Positions 8,935-16,294 of a stretch of 22,556 nucleotides of DNA are shown here, piece after piece. Under the pieces are notes generated by a model. The model worked only from the letters and a program-made list of their open reading frames with translations. It was not told the DNA's origin and did no database searches. The DNA comes from Clostridia bacterium (GTDB lineage Bacteria; Bacillota_A; Clostridia; Lachnospirales; Cellulosilyticaceae): contig JARBTY010000025.1 in NCBI GenBank assembly GCA_029239935.1, forward strand, positions 1 through 22,556, in the 5' to 3' direction. How positions within the stretch are numbered: position 1 is the first letter of the stretch; each line of letters begins with the position of its first letter. Made by a program: the position numbers and the translations under genes.

Positions 8935-9993
8935 ATGCAGACATCATACTTTAAAGAAGATGTTATTCTATTACTAAAAGATATATCAGGATTGGTAGAA
9001 CCGCTTCCCACGAAAGAAAGAGAAAGGCTTATTCAGCAGGGAAGACACTACTGTGAAATGCTTCCTATAGAATATTTACCTTCTGAAAGGTATATGAAGG
9101 CATACCAAGAGGCGCTTTTAAACTATGGAAAGATGACCGCCCATGCAGTAGGCTCCGTAGCAGAAAAAATACTAAAAGCAAAAGGCCCCTCGGTAGTATT
9201 GGTGTCTCTTGCAAGAGCTGGCACGCCGATAGGCATACTCATTAAAAGGTATTTAAAAAACAAATATAACTTAGAAGTGCCGCACTATACCTTATCTATT
9301 ATCAGGGGCAGGGGAATTGACCATCAAGCAATGAAGTATATGCTAGAAGCCCATGAAGCGAAAGACCTGCAATTTGTAGATGCATGGACAGGCAAAGGGG
9401 CTATTCTTGGAGAACTAAAAAAACAAGTATCACAGTATGAAGATGTCTCAGACAGTCTGGCGGTACTTGCAGATCCGGCCCACGTTACCCAGTTGTATGG
9501 GACGCAAGAAGATTTTTTAATTCCAAACGCATGTCTTAATGCGACGGTATCAGGACTTATTAGCAGAACCTTTCTAAGGGATGATATTATTGGTAAAGAT
9601 GATTTTCATGGCGCTGTCTTTTATAAAGATCTCCTAAACGAAGATAAATCTTACGAATTTATTGATACCATAGAAAGAAATATGGTGTATGAAGACTCTT
9701 ATTATAAAGAAGAGCCTTCCCAAAAAACACTAACGGGGTTAGAGGAAGTGAAAGACATTGCCAAGGTATTTGGAATAGAAAATATAAACTTGATAAAACC
9801 TGGTATCGGGGAAACGACTCGGGTACTCCTAAGAAGAGTACCCGATGTCGTGCTGGTAAGGGACATCAAGGATAAATGTCATATTGATCATATCATAAGG
9901 CTGGCAGAGGAAAAAGATGTTAAGGTTATGGAGTATCCTTTGAAGAACTACCGAGCGTGTGGCATTATTAAAACACTTTCTCCAGATTTATAA
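8935..9993 (+). CDS. StiP/PRTase_1-family protein with C-terminal PELOTA domain
   Basis: 352 residues. The N-terminal two thirds match the family described as PRTase_1 or 'StiP' (Pfam PF11202), with S-L-A-R-A-G-T-P-I-G near residue 90 and an I-I-R-G-R-G-I-D segment near 125. It has been described both as a phosphoribosyltransferase-like fold and as a putative cysteine protease; the sequence alone does not settle which. The C-terminal stretch (about 265-352), with 'LRRVPDVVLVRDI' and 'VKVMEYPLKNYRACG', fits the PELOTA RNA-binding-like domain found in this gene set. The ATG at 8935 follows the previous stop without a gap, with GGTGGA inside that gene's end. Confidence 0.82.
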   Translation: MQTSYFKEDVILLLKDISGLVEPLPTKERERLIQQGRHYCEMLPIEYLPSERYMKAYQEALLNYGKMTAHAVGSVAEKILKAKGPSVVLVSLARAGTPIGILIKRYLKNKYNLEVPHYTLSIIRGRGIDHQAMKYMLEAHEAKDLQFVDAWTGKGAILGELKKQVSQYEDVSDSLAVLADPAHVTQLYGTQEDFLIPNACLNATVSGLISRTFLRDDIIGKDDFHGAVFYKDLLNEDKSYEFIDTIERNMVYEDSYYKEEPSQKTLTGLEEVKDIAKVFGIENINLIKPGIGETTRVLLRRVPDVVLVRDIKDKCHIDHIIRLAEEKDVKVMEYPLKNYRACGIIKTLSPDL

Positions 9994-10008
9994 GAAAAGG
10001 GGCAGGAT

Positions 10009-10782
10009 ATGATACTATTTGCTTGTGATCTCGACAATACGCTCATTCATTCTTATAAAAGGGCAGCCAAAGACGATGTGTGTGTAGAAAGTAAAGAAGA
10101 TAAAAAGTTGTCATTCATGACACCAGAGTCTTATGAGGCTCTGCAGAAGATAGCAGAGCAAGTGGAGTTCGTACCTACGACAACAAGGAGTATGGAGCAG
10201 TATAGACGTATCAAGCTTTTGCAGAATAAGTATCCCCAATATGCACTTGTAAGCAATGGGGGGATATTGCTAGTAAATGATCAAGTAGACGAGGAATGGC
10301 TAAGCGGCTCTAAAAAAATGATTCAAGATACATATAGTGAGATGGAAAAGGGCATGAAGGCTTTAGAAGAAGACATTCATGTTAATTTTGAAGTAAGGCT
10401 GGTGGATGAACTATTTGTGTTTACAAAAACTCAAAATGTTTCTGAAACAGCAAAAAACCTTAAGTATATCTTAGATGAAGAGCGAGTGGATGTATTAAAC
10501 CATGGAGAAAAAATTTATATTGTTCCTAGGCTTCTTACTAAGGGAGTGGCTGTAAAAAGACTTAAAGACAGACTTGAAAAAAAGTATATGATTTGTGCAG
10601 GAGACAGTGAATTTGATGTTTCCATGTTAAAAGCATCGGATCTTGCTATAGTGCCAAGTGAGGACTTTAAGGAGCGGTTTTTAAAGACCCATACGGACGT
10701 AGTCCATCAGACTTTAAAGGATAAAGGTTTTGCGCAGCTGGTATTGGAGACGGTGATAGCACAGATTGCCTGTACTAAATAA
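10009..10782 (+). CDS. HAD-superfamily hydrolase of the Ter biosynthetic module
   Basis: A 257-residue Cof-like HAD phosphatase. Motif I is D7-L-D9-N-T, giving the nucleophile and acid/base aspartates. The T-T-T-R-S segment near residue 60 supplies the motif II threonine, K-G-V-A-V-K-R-L supplies the motif III lysine, and G-D-S-E-F-D (D199, D203) is motif IV. A C2-type cap lies between motifs II and III. Ter loci regularly include such an enzyme, presumably dephosphorylating an intermediate made by the PRTase and lyase. It follows the StiP gene by 15 bases with AAGGGG upstream and is the last gene of the run. The natural substrate is not predictable. Confidence 0.9.
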   Translation: MILFACDLDNTLIHSYKRAAKDDVCVESKEDKKLSFMTPESYEALQKIAEQVEFVPTTTRSMEQYRRIKLLQNKYPQYALVSNGGILLVNDQVDEEWLSGSKKMIQDTYSEMEKGMKALEEDIHVNFEVRLVDELFVFTKTQNVSETAKNLKYILDEERVDVLNHGEKIYIVPRLLTKGVAVKRLKDRLEKKYMICAGDSEFDVSMLKASDLAIVPSEDFKERFLKTHTDVVHQTLKDKGFAQLVLETVIAQIACTK

Positions 10783-10804
10783 CAATTTTATATTGCTTTT
10801 TTTT
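10783..10804 (+). terminator. Weak candidate terminator after the HAD gene
   Basis: CAAT (10783-10786) can pair with ATTG (10792-10795), followed by C and eight T. The 4-bp stem is too weak for a confident intrinsic terminator, but the T-run placement right after the stop codon is suggestive. Confidence 0.3.
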
Positions 10805-10856
10805 AGGTTGGATGATAAAATGATTAGTATCATTAGTTAGAATATTAAGTTTTCGA

Positions 10857-10885
10857 TGGACAATTTTAAATAGTATTATTATAAG
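10857..10885 (+). promoter_or_regulatory. Sigma-A promoter for the riboswitch-CheC-GGDEF operon
   Basis: TGGACA (10857-10862), a 17-base spacer and TATAAG (10880-10885). The predicted start near 10892 lies about 11 bases before the riboswitch aptamer, the arrangement expected for a regulated leader. Confidence 0.55.
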
Positions 10886-10902
10886 TATTTTTTGTTTAAT
10901 AC

Positions 10903-10974
10903 GCTTGGAAACAATGATCAATTTCCTTATTTGGGCACCTTGGAATTTGGGAGTTAATGGTGCAACCTGCCAGC
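10903..10974 (+). promoter_or_regulatory. Class II cyclic-di-GMP riboswitch aptamer
   Basis: The conserved stretches of the class II c-di-GMP aptamer are present in order: GGAAACAATGAT (10907-10918), TTGGGCAC (10931-10938) and GAGTTAATGGTGCAACC (10951-10967). Variable parts keep their pairing: CAATTTCC (10919-10926) pairs with GGAATTTG (10942-10949) at 7 of 8 positions, and GCACC (10935-10939) pairs with GGTGC (10959-10963) as the pseudoknot. P1 would be GCTTGG (10903-10908) with CCAGC (10970-10974), with one bulged base. I compared it from memory with the Clostridium acetobutylicum class II aptamer. Downstream lie a terminator and a diguanylate cyclase gene, which fits the ligand. Confidence 0.88.
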
Positions 10975-11003
10975 AATTAATTATTTAATTGTTGTTTTTT
11001 TTT
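10971..11003 (+). terminator. Riboswitch-controlled intrinsic terminator
   Basis: CAGCAATTAA (10971-10980) pairs with TTAATTGTTG (10985-10994) through 10 pairs (one G-U) around a TTAT loop, followed by nine T (10995-11003). The first four bases are also the 3' strand of aptamer stem P1, so P1 and the full terminator compete. Ligand-stabilised P1 should weaken termination, suggesting an ON switch. Confidence 0.82.
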
Positions 11004-11057
11004 GTGGAACTTTGGGGAGGTATGGGTGGTGAAAGTGTTAAGTGGAGATGATAGGGG

Positions 11058-11723
11058 ATGAATGAAGAGATATCAAAAGAGGATGCATTAAAGGTTTTTT
11101 TTGATAAAGGGATAGATCAATCAGCCAGCATTCTTTCAGAAATTATTAATAAAAAGATATCGCTTAGTGTGTCAGATGTAAGGGTGTTAGACTTTAAATA
11201 CAGTAAATATGAACTGAAGAGCTATATGAACAATGTCATAAATGGCACCATCATGGGGTCTTCTATTTCCTTTAATGAAAATAGTCAAGGAAAGGCCAAT
11301 TTGGTTTTTCCGGCGGGTAAGATGAGAGAGTTTATTAATCTCTGCCTGCAGGAAGAGGATGAAGATTACTACCAGGACTTAAAATTTACAGATATAGATT
11401 TTGATGTCATTAAAGAGGTAGGAAATATCGTCTTAAATTCAATCATTGGGGAGATAGGCAGATGCACTGCTATAAAGTTTGAGTATACTTTGCCGGAGAT
11501 GAGAATCTTTAATGAGATAGATATAGAAAATATTATAGGGAATAAGGAGTATACTCATATTCTTATGTTATATATCACCTTTAGCATAGAGGATTTTGAG
11601 ATAGAAGGAGCTATTATTATCAATTTGACGCTAAAGACTTTGGATGAAATATTAGAGAAGATCTATGTGAAGGAAGATGGTCTAAATGGACAAGATATTG
11701 CATCATTCATTAGATTATATTAA
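11058..11723 (+). CDS. CheC-like protein (CheY-P phosphatase family)
   Basis: 221 residues with the two-fold layout of the CheC/CheX/FliY family, whose members dephosphorylate CheY-P or scaffold chemotaxis complexes. The second active-site helix is canonical: F-D-V-I-K-E-V-G-N with E120 and N123. In the first helix (D-A-L-K-V-F-F-D-K-G, residues 9-18) the catalytic positions are V13 and D16 instead of Glu and Asn, so only one site appears functional. The start ATG follows an ATAGGGG-type site. Its last 38 bases overlap the diguanylate cyclase gene in another frame, so the two are probably coupled. Being under a c-di-GMP riboswitch suggests a role in c-di-GMP-dependent motility or receiver-protein control. 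CheC versus CheX-like subgroup is uncertain. Confidence 0.75.
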   Translation: MNEEISKEDALKVFFDKGIDQSASILSEIINKKISLSVSDVRVLDFKYSKYELKSYMNNVINGTIMGSSISFNENSQGKANLVFPAGKMREFINLCLQEEDEDYYQDLKFTDIDFDVIKEVGNIVLNSIIGEIGRCTAIKFEYTLPEMRIFNEIDIENIIGNKEYTHILMLYITFSIEDFEIEGAIIINLTLKTLDEILEKIYVKEDGLNGQDIASFIRLY

Positions 11724-12618
11724 TGAAGGTATCGTAATATTAAATGAGAGTCTGCAAGTGATATATGTCAATAAGTACATGGCTTATTTGACAGGGATAA
11801 GCTTAGAAAATATGTTGAATTTTAGTTTATATGAAATACTGCCAAGCTTAAATAAAAAATACTTTATAAACTCAATGGAAAGTGTGACAGAGAGCGGATG
11901 TAAGATGTTTCTAAGTGCGGCGCTCCATAAAGAACTAGCTATCAATGGACATCGGTTGAATTTAAAGATTAGCAAGGCTAGTACGCCGGACGGAGCGGTG
12001 ATTCTTTTTGAATTTGTGGATGTGACCAGTCAATTTTTTCGCATTAATCAGCTTAAAGAATGTGTTACAGAGCTGCACCAACTCAATAAGAAATTAAAAG
12101 AAAGAGAAAAGGTTATCAAAAAGTTGGCGTATTACGACAAGCTGACAGGGGTAGCTAACCGCACATTATTTTATAAGCTGAGTGAAACAATATTAGAAAG
12201 AATGAAAAAAAATGATAGTTTGTTAGGATTGATGTTCATTGATGTTGATAAGTTTAAGGCGATAAATGATACTTATGGTCATGAAATAGGAGACCGGGTG
12301 CTTGTCAGGGTTGCCAACATATTAAAAGACGCTACCAGAGAAAACGATGTGGTAGCTAGATATGGCGGAGATGAATTTTTAATATTGCTCCCAAATGTGA
12401 AGGATTTTGAGAACTATAAGGGGATAGTAAACCGAATCATCAACACCAAAAACAATGTCATTGTCTATGGCACAAAGCAAATTGATATATCCTTAAGCAT
12501 TGGGGTAAGCTTTTATCCCAGTGATGCACGGAGTATTGACGAACTAATCGTGAAGGCTGACAAGGCCATGTATGTTGCCAAAAACAAGTCAGGAACAGAT
12601 AATTATTTCTATACATAA
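11686..12618 (+). CDS. PAS-GGDEF diguanylate cyclase
   Basis: 310 residues, soluble. Residues about 5-115 form a PAS sensor domain (N-E-G-I-V-I-L-N through the F-V-D-V-T-S end). A charged coiled-coil linker, about 118-145, leads into a GGDEF domain (D-K-L-T-G-V-A-N-R onward). The active-site motif is GGDEF at 227-231, preceded by Y226. The inhibitory-site motif RxxD is R218-E-N-D221, exactly five residues upstream, so product inhibition should operate. The metal-binding F-I-D-V-D-K-F-K is present. It should make c-di-GMP from two GTP. AAGGAAGATGG precedes the ATG inside the CheC-like gene. There is no HD-GYP or EAL domain. The PAS ligand is unknown. Confidence 0.93.
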   Translation: MDKILHHSLDYINEGIVILNESLQVIYVNKYMAYLTGISLENMLNFSLYEILPSLNKKYFINSMESVTESGCKMFLSAALHKELAINGHRLNLKISKASTPDGAVILFEFVDVTSQFFRINQLKECVTELHQLNKKLKEREKVIKKLAYYDKLTGVANRTLFYKLSETILERMKKNDSLLGLMFIDVDKFKAINDTYGHEIGDRVLVRVANILKDATRENDVVARYGGDEFLILLPNVKDFENYKGIVNRIINTKNNVIVYGTKQIDISLSIGVSFYPSDARSIDELIVKADKAMYVAKNKSGTDNYFYT

Positions 12619-12680
12619 ACACGTAAATATATAGATACATCAATACATAAAATGCATGAATAGGTGACGTATCAATAATA

Positions 12681-12722
12681 AAGGTATGAGGAAAAGCACT
12701 GGTAGCGCTTTCCCCATACCTT
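12681..12722. terminator. Bidirectional terminator between the GGDEF and MocR genes
   Basis: AAGGTATG (12681-12688) pairs with CATACCTT (12715-12722). After one A-C mismatch, GGAAA (12690-12694) pairs with TTTCC (12709-12713), then GC (12696-12697) with GC (12707-12708) after a bulged A. Flanks are T-rich in both directions. The convergent genes sit on either side, and the hairpin's last bases reach into the MocR stop codon. Confidence 0.75.
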
Positions 12723-14130
12723 ATTTGTTTGTCAGTGATTTGACGCATTCAGTTAAAATAACCATGCCCTTTTGGATATCATCAATGCTGCAAGCAGCAA
12801 AACTAAGGCGGATATACCGATCCTTTAAATGGTCTAAATGTGAAAAAAAGATGGGAGAAGGTAAAATAAGAAGACCTTTTTTATAGCACGCTTGATATAA
12901 ACTTTCAGAGGACATATAAGGCGGCAGACGGAGCCAAAAGCAAAGGCCGCCTCCTGGTTTTTCAAACTGGAGTCCATAAGCTTTCAGAAGGTCAAGTTTG
13001 GCGAGCATGTATTCATATTTTCCTCTATAAATCTCCTGCATATAGTGGATATGTTCGTGCCACTTGCCTTTTGTGAAATACAGTTCCAAGGCTCTTTGCA
13101 TAAGGCCGGAAGAAGAAATGTCGGTCGTTTGTTTGGTCTTGGTAAAATCTGTTAAAAGCATCCTAGGAATAATTAGAAAACCCATACGAAGGCCTGGCAT
13201 CAGCAGCTTAGAAAAGCTTTTAAGGTAAATCACTCTGTCCATTTTATCTAAAGCCTTGAGGGACAGATCATGCCCATTGCCATAATTCAGCTCATACATA
13301 GAGTCTTCTTCTAGGATGAAAAAATTGTATTTATCAGCCAGGGCTAAAAGTCCTAAAAGCGTTTCTTTGCTGTAACAGATAGTGGTCGGGTTTTGATAGC
13401 TGGGCATCACATAGACAATCTTAGGTTTGCAGATTTTAACCTTTTTTTCTAATTCGATAAGGTTAATACCTTCATGATTTAACTTAACAGGAACAATGCG
13501 GCATCCCCTGGATTTAAAGACTTCTACAGCACCGCTGTAAGTGGGGTTTTCTGTAACAACGGTATCACCGGCATATAATAAGCTTTTGGCAATGATATCA
13601 ATGCCTTGCTGAGCACCGGATACAATCTGTAGAAGATCCTTGTCTGTATCAATGCTGTAAGTTGTTTTTAAAAACTCTGTAAGCACAGCCCTAAGGGGCT
13701 CAAAGCCATTGCTTTCTTGATAGCCAAAGGCAAAGCCTTTATCACGGTCGATTACTTCCACTAGATATTGCTTGAAGGTTTCTGTAGGGAAAATACTAGG
13801 ATGAGGGGAAGCACTTGAAAAGTTAATCAAGGCGTCAGAAACATCCGAAGCAGTGTTAGCAGATACCAGAGACTGCTCGGTGCCCTGCTTTGAAATGTAA
13901 AAGCCGCTGCCTTGCTTTGAAGTCACATAGCCAGAGACCTCCAGCTGCTTATAAGCATTGATAACCGTTACATTATTGACGCCTAATTCCTTGGCAAAGG
14001 TTCTGATAGGCGGCAGTTTTTCACCAAAAGTTAATGGATTAGCGAGGATAAGTTCCTTGAGATAATGAAAGAGCTGTGCATACAGAGGTTCAGTGCTGGC
14101 ATGATCGAATTGTAGCGGTACAATATGCAT
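12721..14130 (-). CDS. MocR-type transcription regulator (GntR HTH plus aminotransferase-like domain)
   Basis: 469 residues from the ATG at 14130, which has AAAGGAG 11 bases upstream; an in-frame upstream start at 14193 lacks a ribosome site. Residues about 10-75 are a GntR winged helix (GEKLPPIRTFAKELGVN, then VTVINAYKQLEVSGYV, then a basic GSGFYI wing). Residues about 110-465 are a fold-type I aminotransferase domain with the PLP lysine K308 in KSFSKLLMPGLR and the N-P-T-T/Y-Q-N-P strand. MocR proteins sense PLP or amino compounds; known targets include pdx, gab and other metabolic genes. This one diverges from the folate operon, so folE is a candidate target, as is autoregulation. The effector is not predictable. 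Confidence 0.9.
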   Translation of the reverse strand: MHIVPLQFDHASTEPLYAQLFHYLKELILANPLTFGEKLPPIRTFAKELGVNNVTVINAYKQLEVSGYVTSKQGSGFYISKQGTEQSLVSANTASDVSDALINFSSASPHPSIFPTETFKQYLVEVIDRDKGFAFGYQESNGFEPLRAVLTEFLKTTYSIDTDKDLLQIVSGAQQGIDIIAKSLLYAGDTVVTENPTYSGAVEVFKSRGCRIVPVKLNHEGINLIELEKKVKICKPKIVYVMPSYQNPTTICYSKETLLGLLALADKYNFFILEEDSMYELNYGNGHDLSLKALDKMDRVIYLKSFSKLLMPGLRMGFLIIPRMLLTDFTKTKQTTDISSSGLMQRALELYFTKGKWHEHIHYMQEIYRGKYEYMLAKLDLLKAYGLQFEKPGGGLCFWLRLPPYMSSESLYQACYKKGLLILPSPIFFSHLDHLKDRYIRLSFAACSIDDIQKGMVILTECVKSLTNK

Positions 14131-14198
14131 TTTAGTAGACACTCCTTTAGTTAATATTGACTGGAGATAATGATTATGCAAAAATACAATCATTAATC

Positions 14199-14228
14199 AT
14201 TATAAATATGATAATTGTTACGATACAA
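14199..14228 (-). promoter_or_regulatory. Promoter for the MocR regulator gene
   Basis: On the minus strand TTGTAT (14228-14223), an 18-base spacer and TATAAT (14204-14199) lie about 70 bases upstream of the MocR start. Repeated AATCATT/ATGAT elements around the -10 (14187-14212) could be operator half-sites. Confidence 0.5.
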
Positions 14229-14315
14229 CGAGTATACAAGATAAGATGCTAACTGTAAACTATAAAAATGAAGAGCCATTTAGCTTATAACAGGGTAGTA
14301 AAGAATAAGACATAC

Positions 14316-14367
14316 ATGGTATGATAAACCATATTAATAGTGGTTACTATAGTACATAAGCTATGTA
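14316..14367. repeat. Small palindromes upstream of folE
   Basis: ATGGT (14316-14320) and ACCAT (14328-14332) form one inverted pair; AACCA (14327-14331) can instead pair with TGGTT (14341-14345). TACATA-AGC-TATGTA (14353-14367) is a perfect 6+6 palindrome. They lie just upstream of the folE ribosome site and are candidate operators or a switching leader. I could not assign a convincing folE promoter here. Confidence 0.3.
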
Positions 14368-14403
14368 GTTAAGTTAAGATGGAGAAAGTAATAGGTGAAC
14401 AAC

Positions 14404-14973
14404 ATGATAGATAAACAAAAAGTAGTAGAAGGCATAAAATTGATTATAGAGGCAATCGGTGAAGATCCTAGAAGAGAAGGGCTTATAGAAACTCCGGAGC
14501 GGGTAGCTAAGATGTTTGAGGAGATCTTTGAAGGAATTGGACAAAATGCCGAGGAGCATTTAAGTAAGGTATTTACAGTCAAAAATGATGACATTGTGAT
14601 AGAAAGGGATATTACTTTTTATTCCATGTGTGAGCATCATCTATTGCCCTTTTATGGGAAGGCGCACATTGCGTACATTCCAAATGGCAAAGTGGCTGGC
14701 TTATCCAAGCTGGCACGAACAGTAGATACCTATGCCAAAAGGCCACAGCTGCAGGAACAGCTGACCTCACAAATAGGCGAGGCACTGATGACCTATCTAG
14801 GAGCAAAAGGCGTTATGGTCATCCTCGAGGCAGAGCATATGTGCATGAGTATGAGAGGCATTAAAAAGCCAGGAAGCAAAACGGTTACGATGATGTCGGG
14901 CGGAATCGTGCAGGAGGATAGGGCGCTCAGGCAAGAACTGTATGCACTCCTTACCATGAGTCATAAAGGCTAA
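14404..14973 (+). CDS. folE: GTP cyclohydrolase I (FolE)
   Basis: 189 residues, the usual size. Converts GTP to 7,8-dihydroneopterin triphosphate, the first step of folate synthesis. The zinc and catalytic segments are plain: [10 protein letters not shown] with C76, and E-H-M-C-M-S-M-R-G with C147. [10 protein letters not shown] and A-K-R-P-Q-L-Q-E-Q supply the GTP-binding and decamer-interface parts. The ATG at 14404 is preceded by AGGTGA five bases away and matches the usual N-terminus; an in-frame GTG at 14395 would add three residues. It opens the folate operon; the HD-domain gene starts 11 bases after its stop. Confidence 0.97.
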   Translation: MIDKQKVVEGIKLIIEAIGEDPRREGLIETPERVAKMFEEIFEGIGQNAEEHLSKVFTVKNDDIVIERDITFYSMCEHHLLPFYGKAHIAYIPNGKVAGLSKLARTVDTYAKRPQLQEQLTSQIGEALMTYLGAKGVMVILEAEHMCMSMRGIKKPGSKTVTMMSGGIVQEDRALRQELYALLTMSHKG

Positions 14974-14984
14974 AGGAGGCGGCG

Positions 14985-15458
14985 ATGGAACGATTTAATA
15001 AGCTTATAGCAGATGAGGTCTATTTAAGCTATTCGGAGAAAAATACAGCGTGTGAAAAAACACGGATATTCTGTAGGCATGACAGTGAACACTTTTTAGA
15101 TACTGCCAGAATTGGTTATATATTGGCCTTAGAAGAAGGGAAAAAATTCTCTAAAGAGGTGATTTATACCTGTGCTTTTTTGCATGACATCGGAAGATGG
15201 CAGCAGTATACAGAAGGCATCCCCCATGAAAAAGCTTCTCATCAGCTGGCTATGCCGCTACTTCAAAAATATGGTTTTACGCTTCAAGAGCAAAAAGATA
15301 TTTTGGAAGGAATTTTGGGGCACCGCAAAGGCGCAGAAAAAGGACTGGGTAAGCTGATGTATAAGAGTGACAAGCTTTCAAGGCGGTGCTATAGCTGCAG
15401 GGCAGAAAGTCAATGTGACTGGTCACCTAAAAAGAAAAATAAAACACTTATTTATTAG
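14985..15458 (+). CDS. HD-domain phosphohydrolase in the folate operon
   Basis: 157 residues. The HD metal-binding pattern is visible: C-R-H-D-S-E-H-F near residue 30 supplies one histidine, F-L-H-D-I-G-R-W near 65 is the HD pair, and I-P-H-E-K-A-S near 80 and L-G-H-R-K-G near 112 add further ligands. The C-terminus ends with a small cysteine cluster (C-Y-S-C, then Q-C-D-W) that may bind a metal. AGGAGG lies just before the ATG. Placed between folE and folP, it probably acts on a pterin phosphate. Archaeal MptB, an HD-domain enzyme, opens a cyclic dihydroneopterin phosphate, which is a precedent but not proof. Confidence 0.85.
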   Translation: MERFNKLIADEVYLSYSEKNTACEKTRIFCRHDSEHFLDTARIGYILALEEGKKFSKEVIYTCAFLHDIGRWQQYTEGIPHEKASHQLAMPLLQKYGFTLQEQKDILEGILGHRKGAEKGLGKLMYKSDKLSRRCYSCRAESQCDWSPKKKNKTLIY

Positions 15459-15478
15459 GAAAATAAGGAGACAAAACC

Positions 15479-16294
15479 ATGTTAATTGGAAACAAGAAGT
15501 TTGATTTAGAGAACAAGACCTATATTATGGGTATTTTAAATGTGACCCCAGACTCTTTTTCGGATGGAGGCAGATTTAATACAAAGGATAGGGCTTTAAA
15601 ACACGCCCAGCAGCTGCTAGAAGAGGGAGCGGATATCTTGGACATTGGGGGAGAATCTACAAGACCTAACTTTACCCCAGTTGGGGCGCAAGAGGAAATT
15701 GAGCGGGTTGTTCCAGTCATTGAAGCCATCAGAGAAAGATTTGATACTGTGCTGTCTATTGATACCTATAAAGCTTCAGTGGCTCAAAAGGCCTTAGAGG
15801 CAGGGGCTCATATGATTAATGATGTATGGGGATTTAAAAAAGATCAAAATATGGCAAAAGTTGCGGCGGCTTTTAATGTGCCTTGTGTATTGATGCATAA
15901 TAGAGAAGTCGCAGTCTATGAACAGTTCATAGAGGAGCTATGTGAGGATTTAACGGCTTCTATCAACATAGCCTGTGAGGCAGGGGTGAAAAAGGGACAT
16001 ATTATCTTAGATCCCGGTATTGGGTTTGCAAAGAGCTACGAACAAAATCTACAGGCGATGCAGCACTTAGAAAAGCTATGTCAGATGGGCTTTCCAGTAC
16101 TGCTGGGTACTTCAAAAAAGTCTATGATAGGGCTGACGCTTGATCTGCCGGTGGAAGAACGGCTGGAGGGAACCCTTGCGACAACTGTTATGGGTATTAT
16201 AAAGGGCTGCAGACTGATAAGAGTACACGATGTGAGAGCAAATAAAAGAGCGGCAGTTATGACGGATGCCATGATAAGGGGGAGCAAGAACTGA
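15479..16294 (+). CDS. folP: Dihydropteroate synthase (FolP)
   Basis: 271 residues, full length. Joins 6-hydroxymethyl-dihydropterin diphosphate with p-aminobenzoate; it is the sulfonamide target. Signatures: I-M-G-I-L-N-V-T-P-D-S-F-S-D-G-G (first DHPS signature and diphosphate loop), D-I-L-D-I-G-G-E-S-T-R-P, the L-S-I-D-T-Y strand, M-I-N-D-V, I-L-D-P-G-I-G-F-A-K, and the closing R-V-H-D-V. AAGGAG precedes the ATG. The TGA overlaps the next ATG by one base (TGATG), a classic coupling arrangement with the FolB-FolK gene. Confidence 0.97.
   Translation: MLIGNKKFDLENKTYIMGILNVTPDSFSDGGRFNTKDRALKHAQQLLEEGADILDIGGESTRPNFTPVGAQEEIERVVPVIEAIRERFDTVLSIDTYKASVAQKALEAGAHMINDVWGFKKDQNMAKVAAAFNVPCVLMHNREVAVYEQFIEELCEDLTASINIACEAGVKKGHIILDPGIGFAKSYEQNLQAMQHLEKLCQMGFPVLLGTSKKSMIGLTLDLPVEERLEGTLATTVMGIIKGCRLIRVHDVRANKRAAVMTDAMIRGSKN

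Noticed and set aside
12686..12886. Plus-strand small frame across the MocR gene end
   Set aside because: It begins inside a clear bidirectional terminator hairpin and is antisense to a well-supported coding region.
14240..14403. THF or ZTP riboswitch before folE
   Set aside because: Neither the conserved GGGUCGUGA/CCGGGUGGG (ZTP) nor the THF pseudoknot segments are found, and there is no terminator or long pairing that fits.
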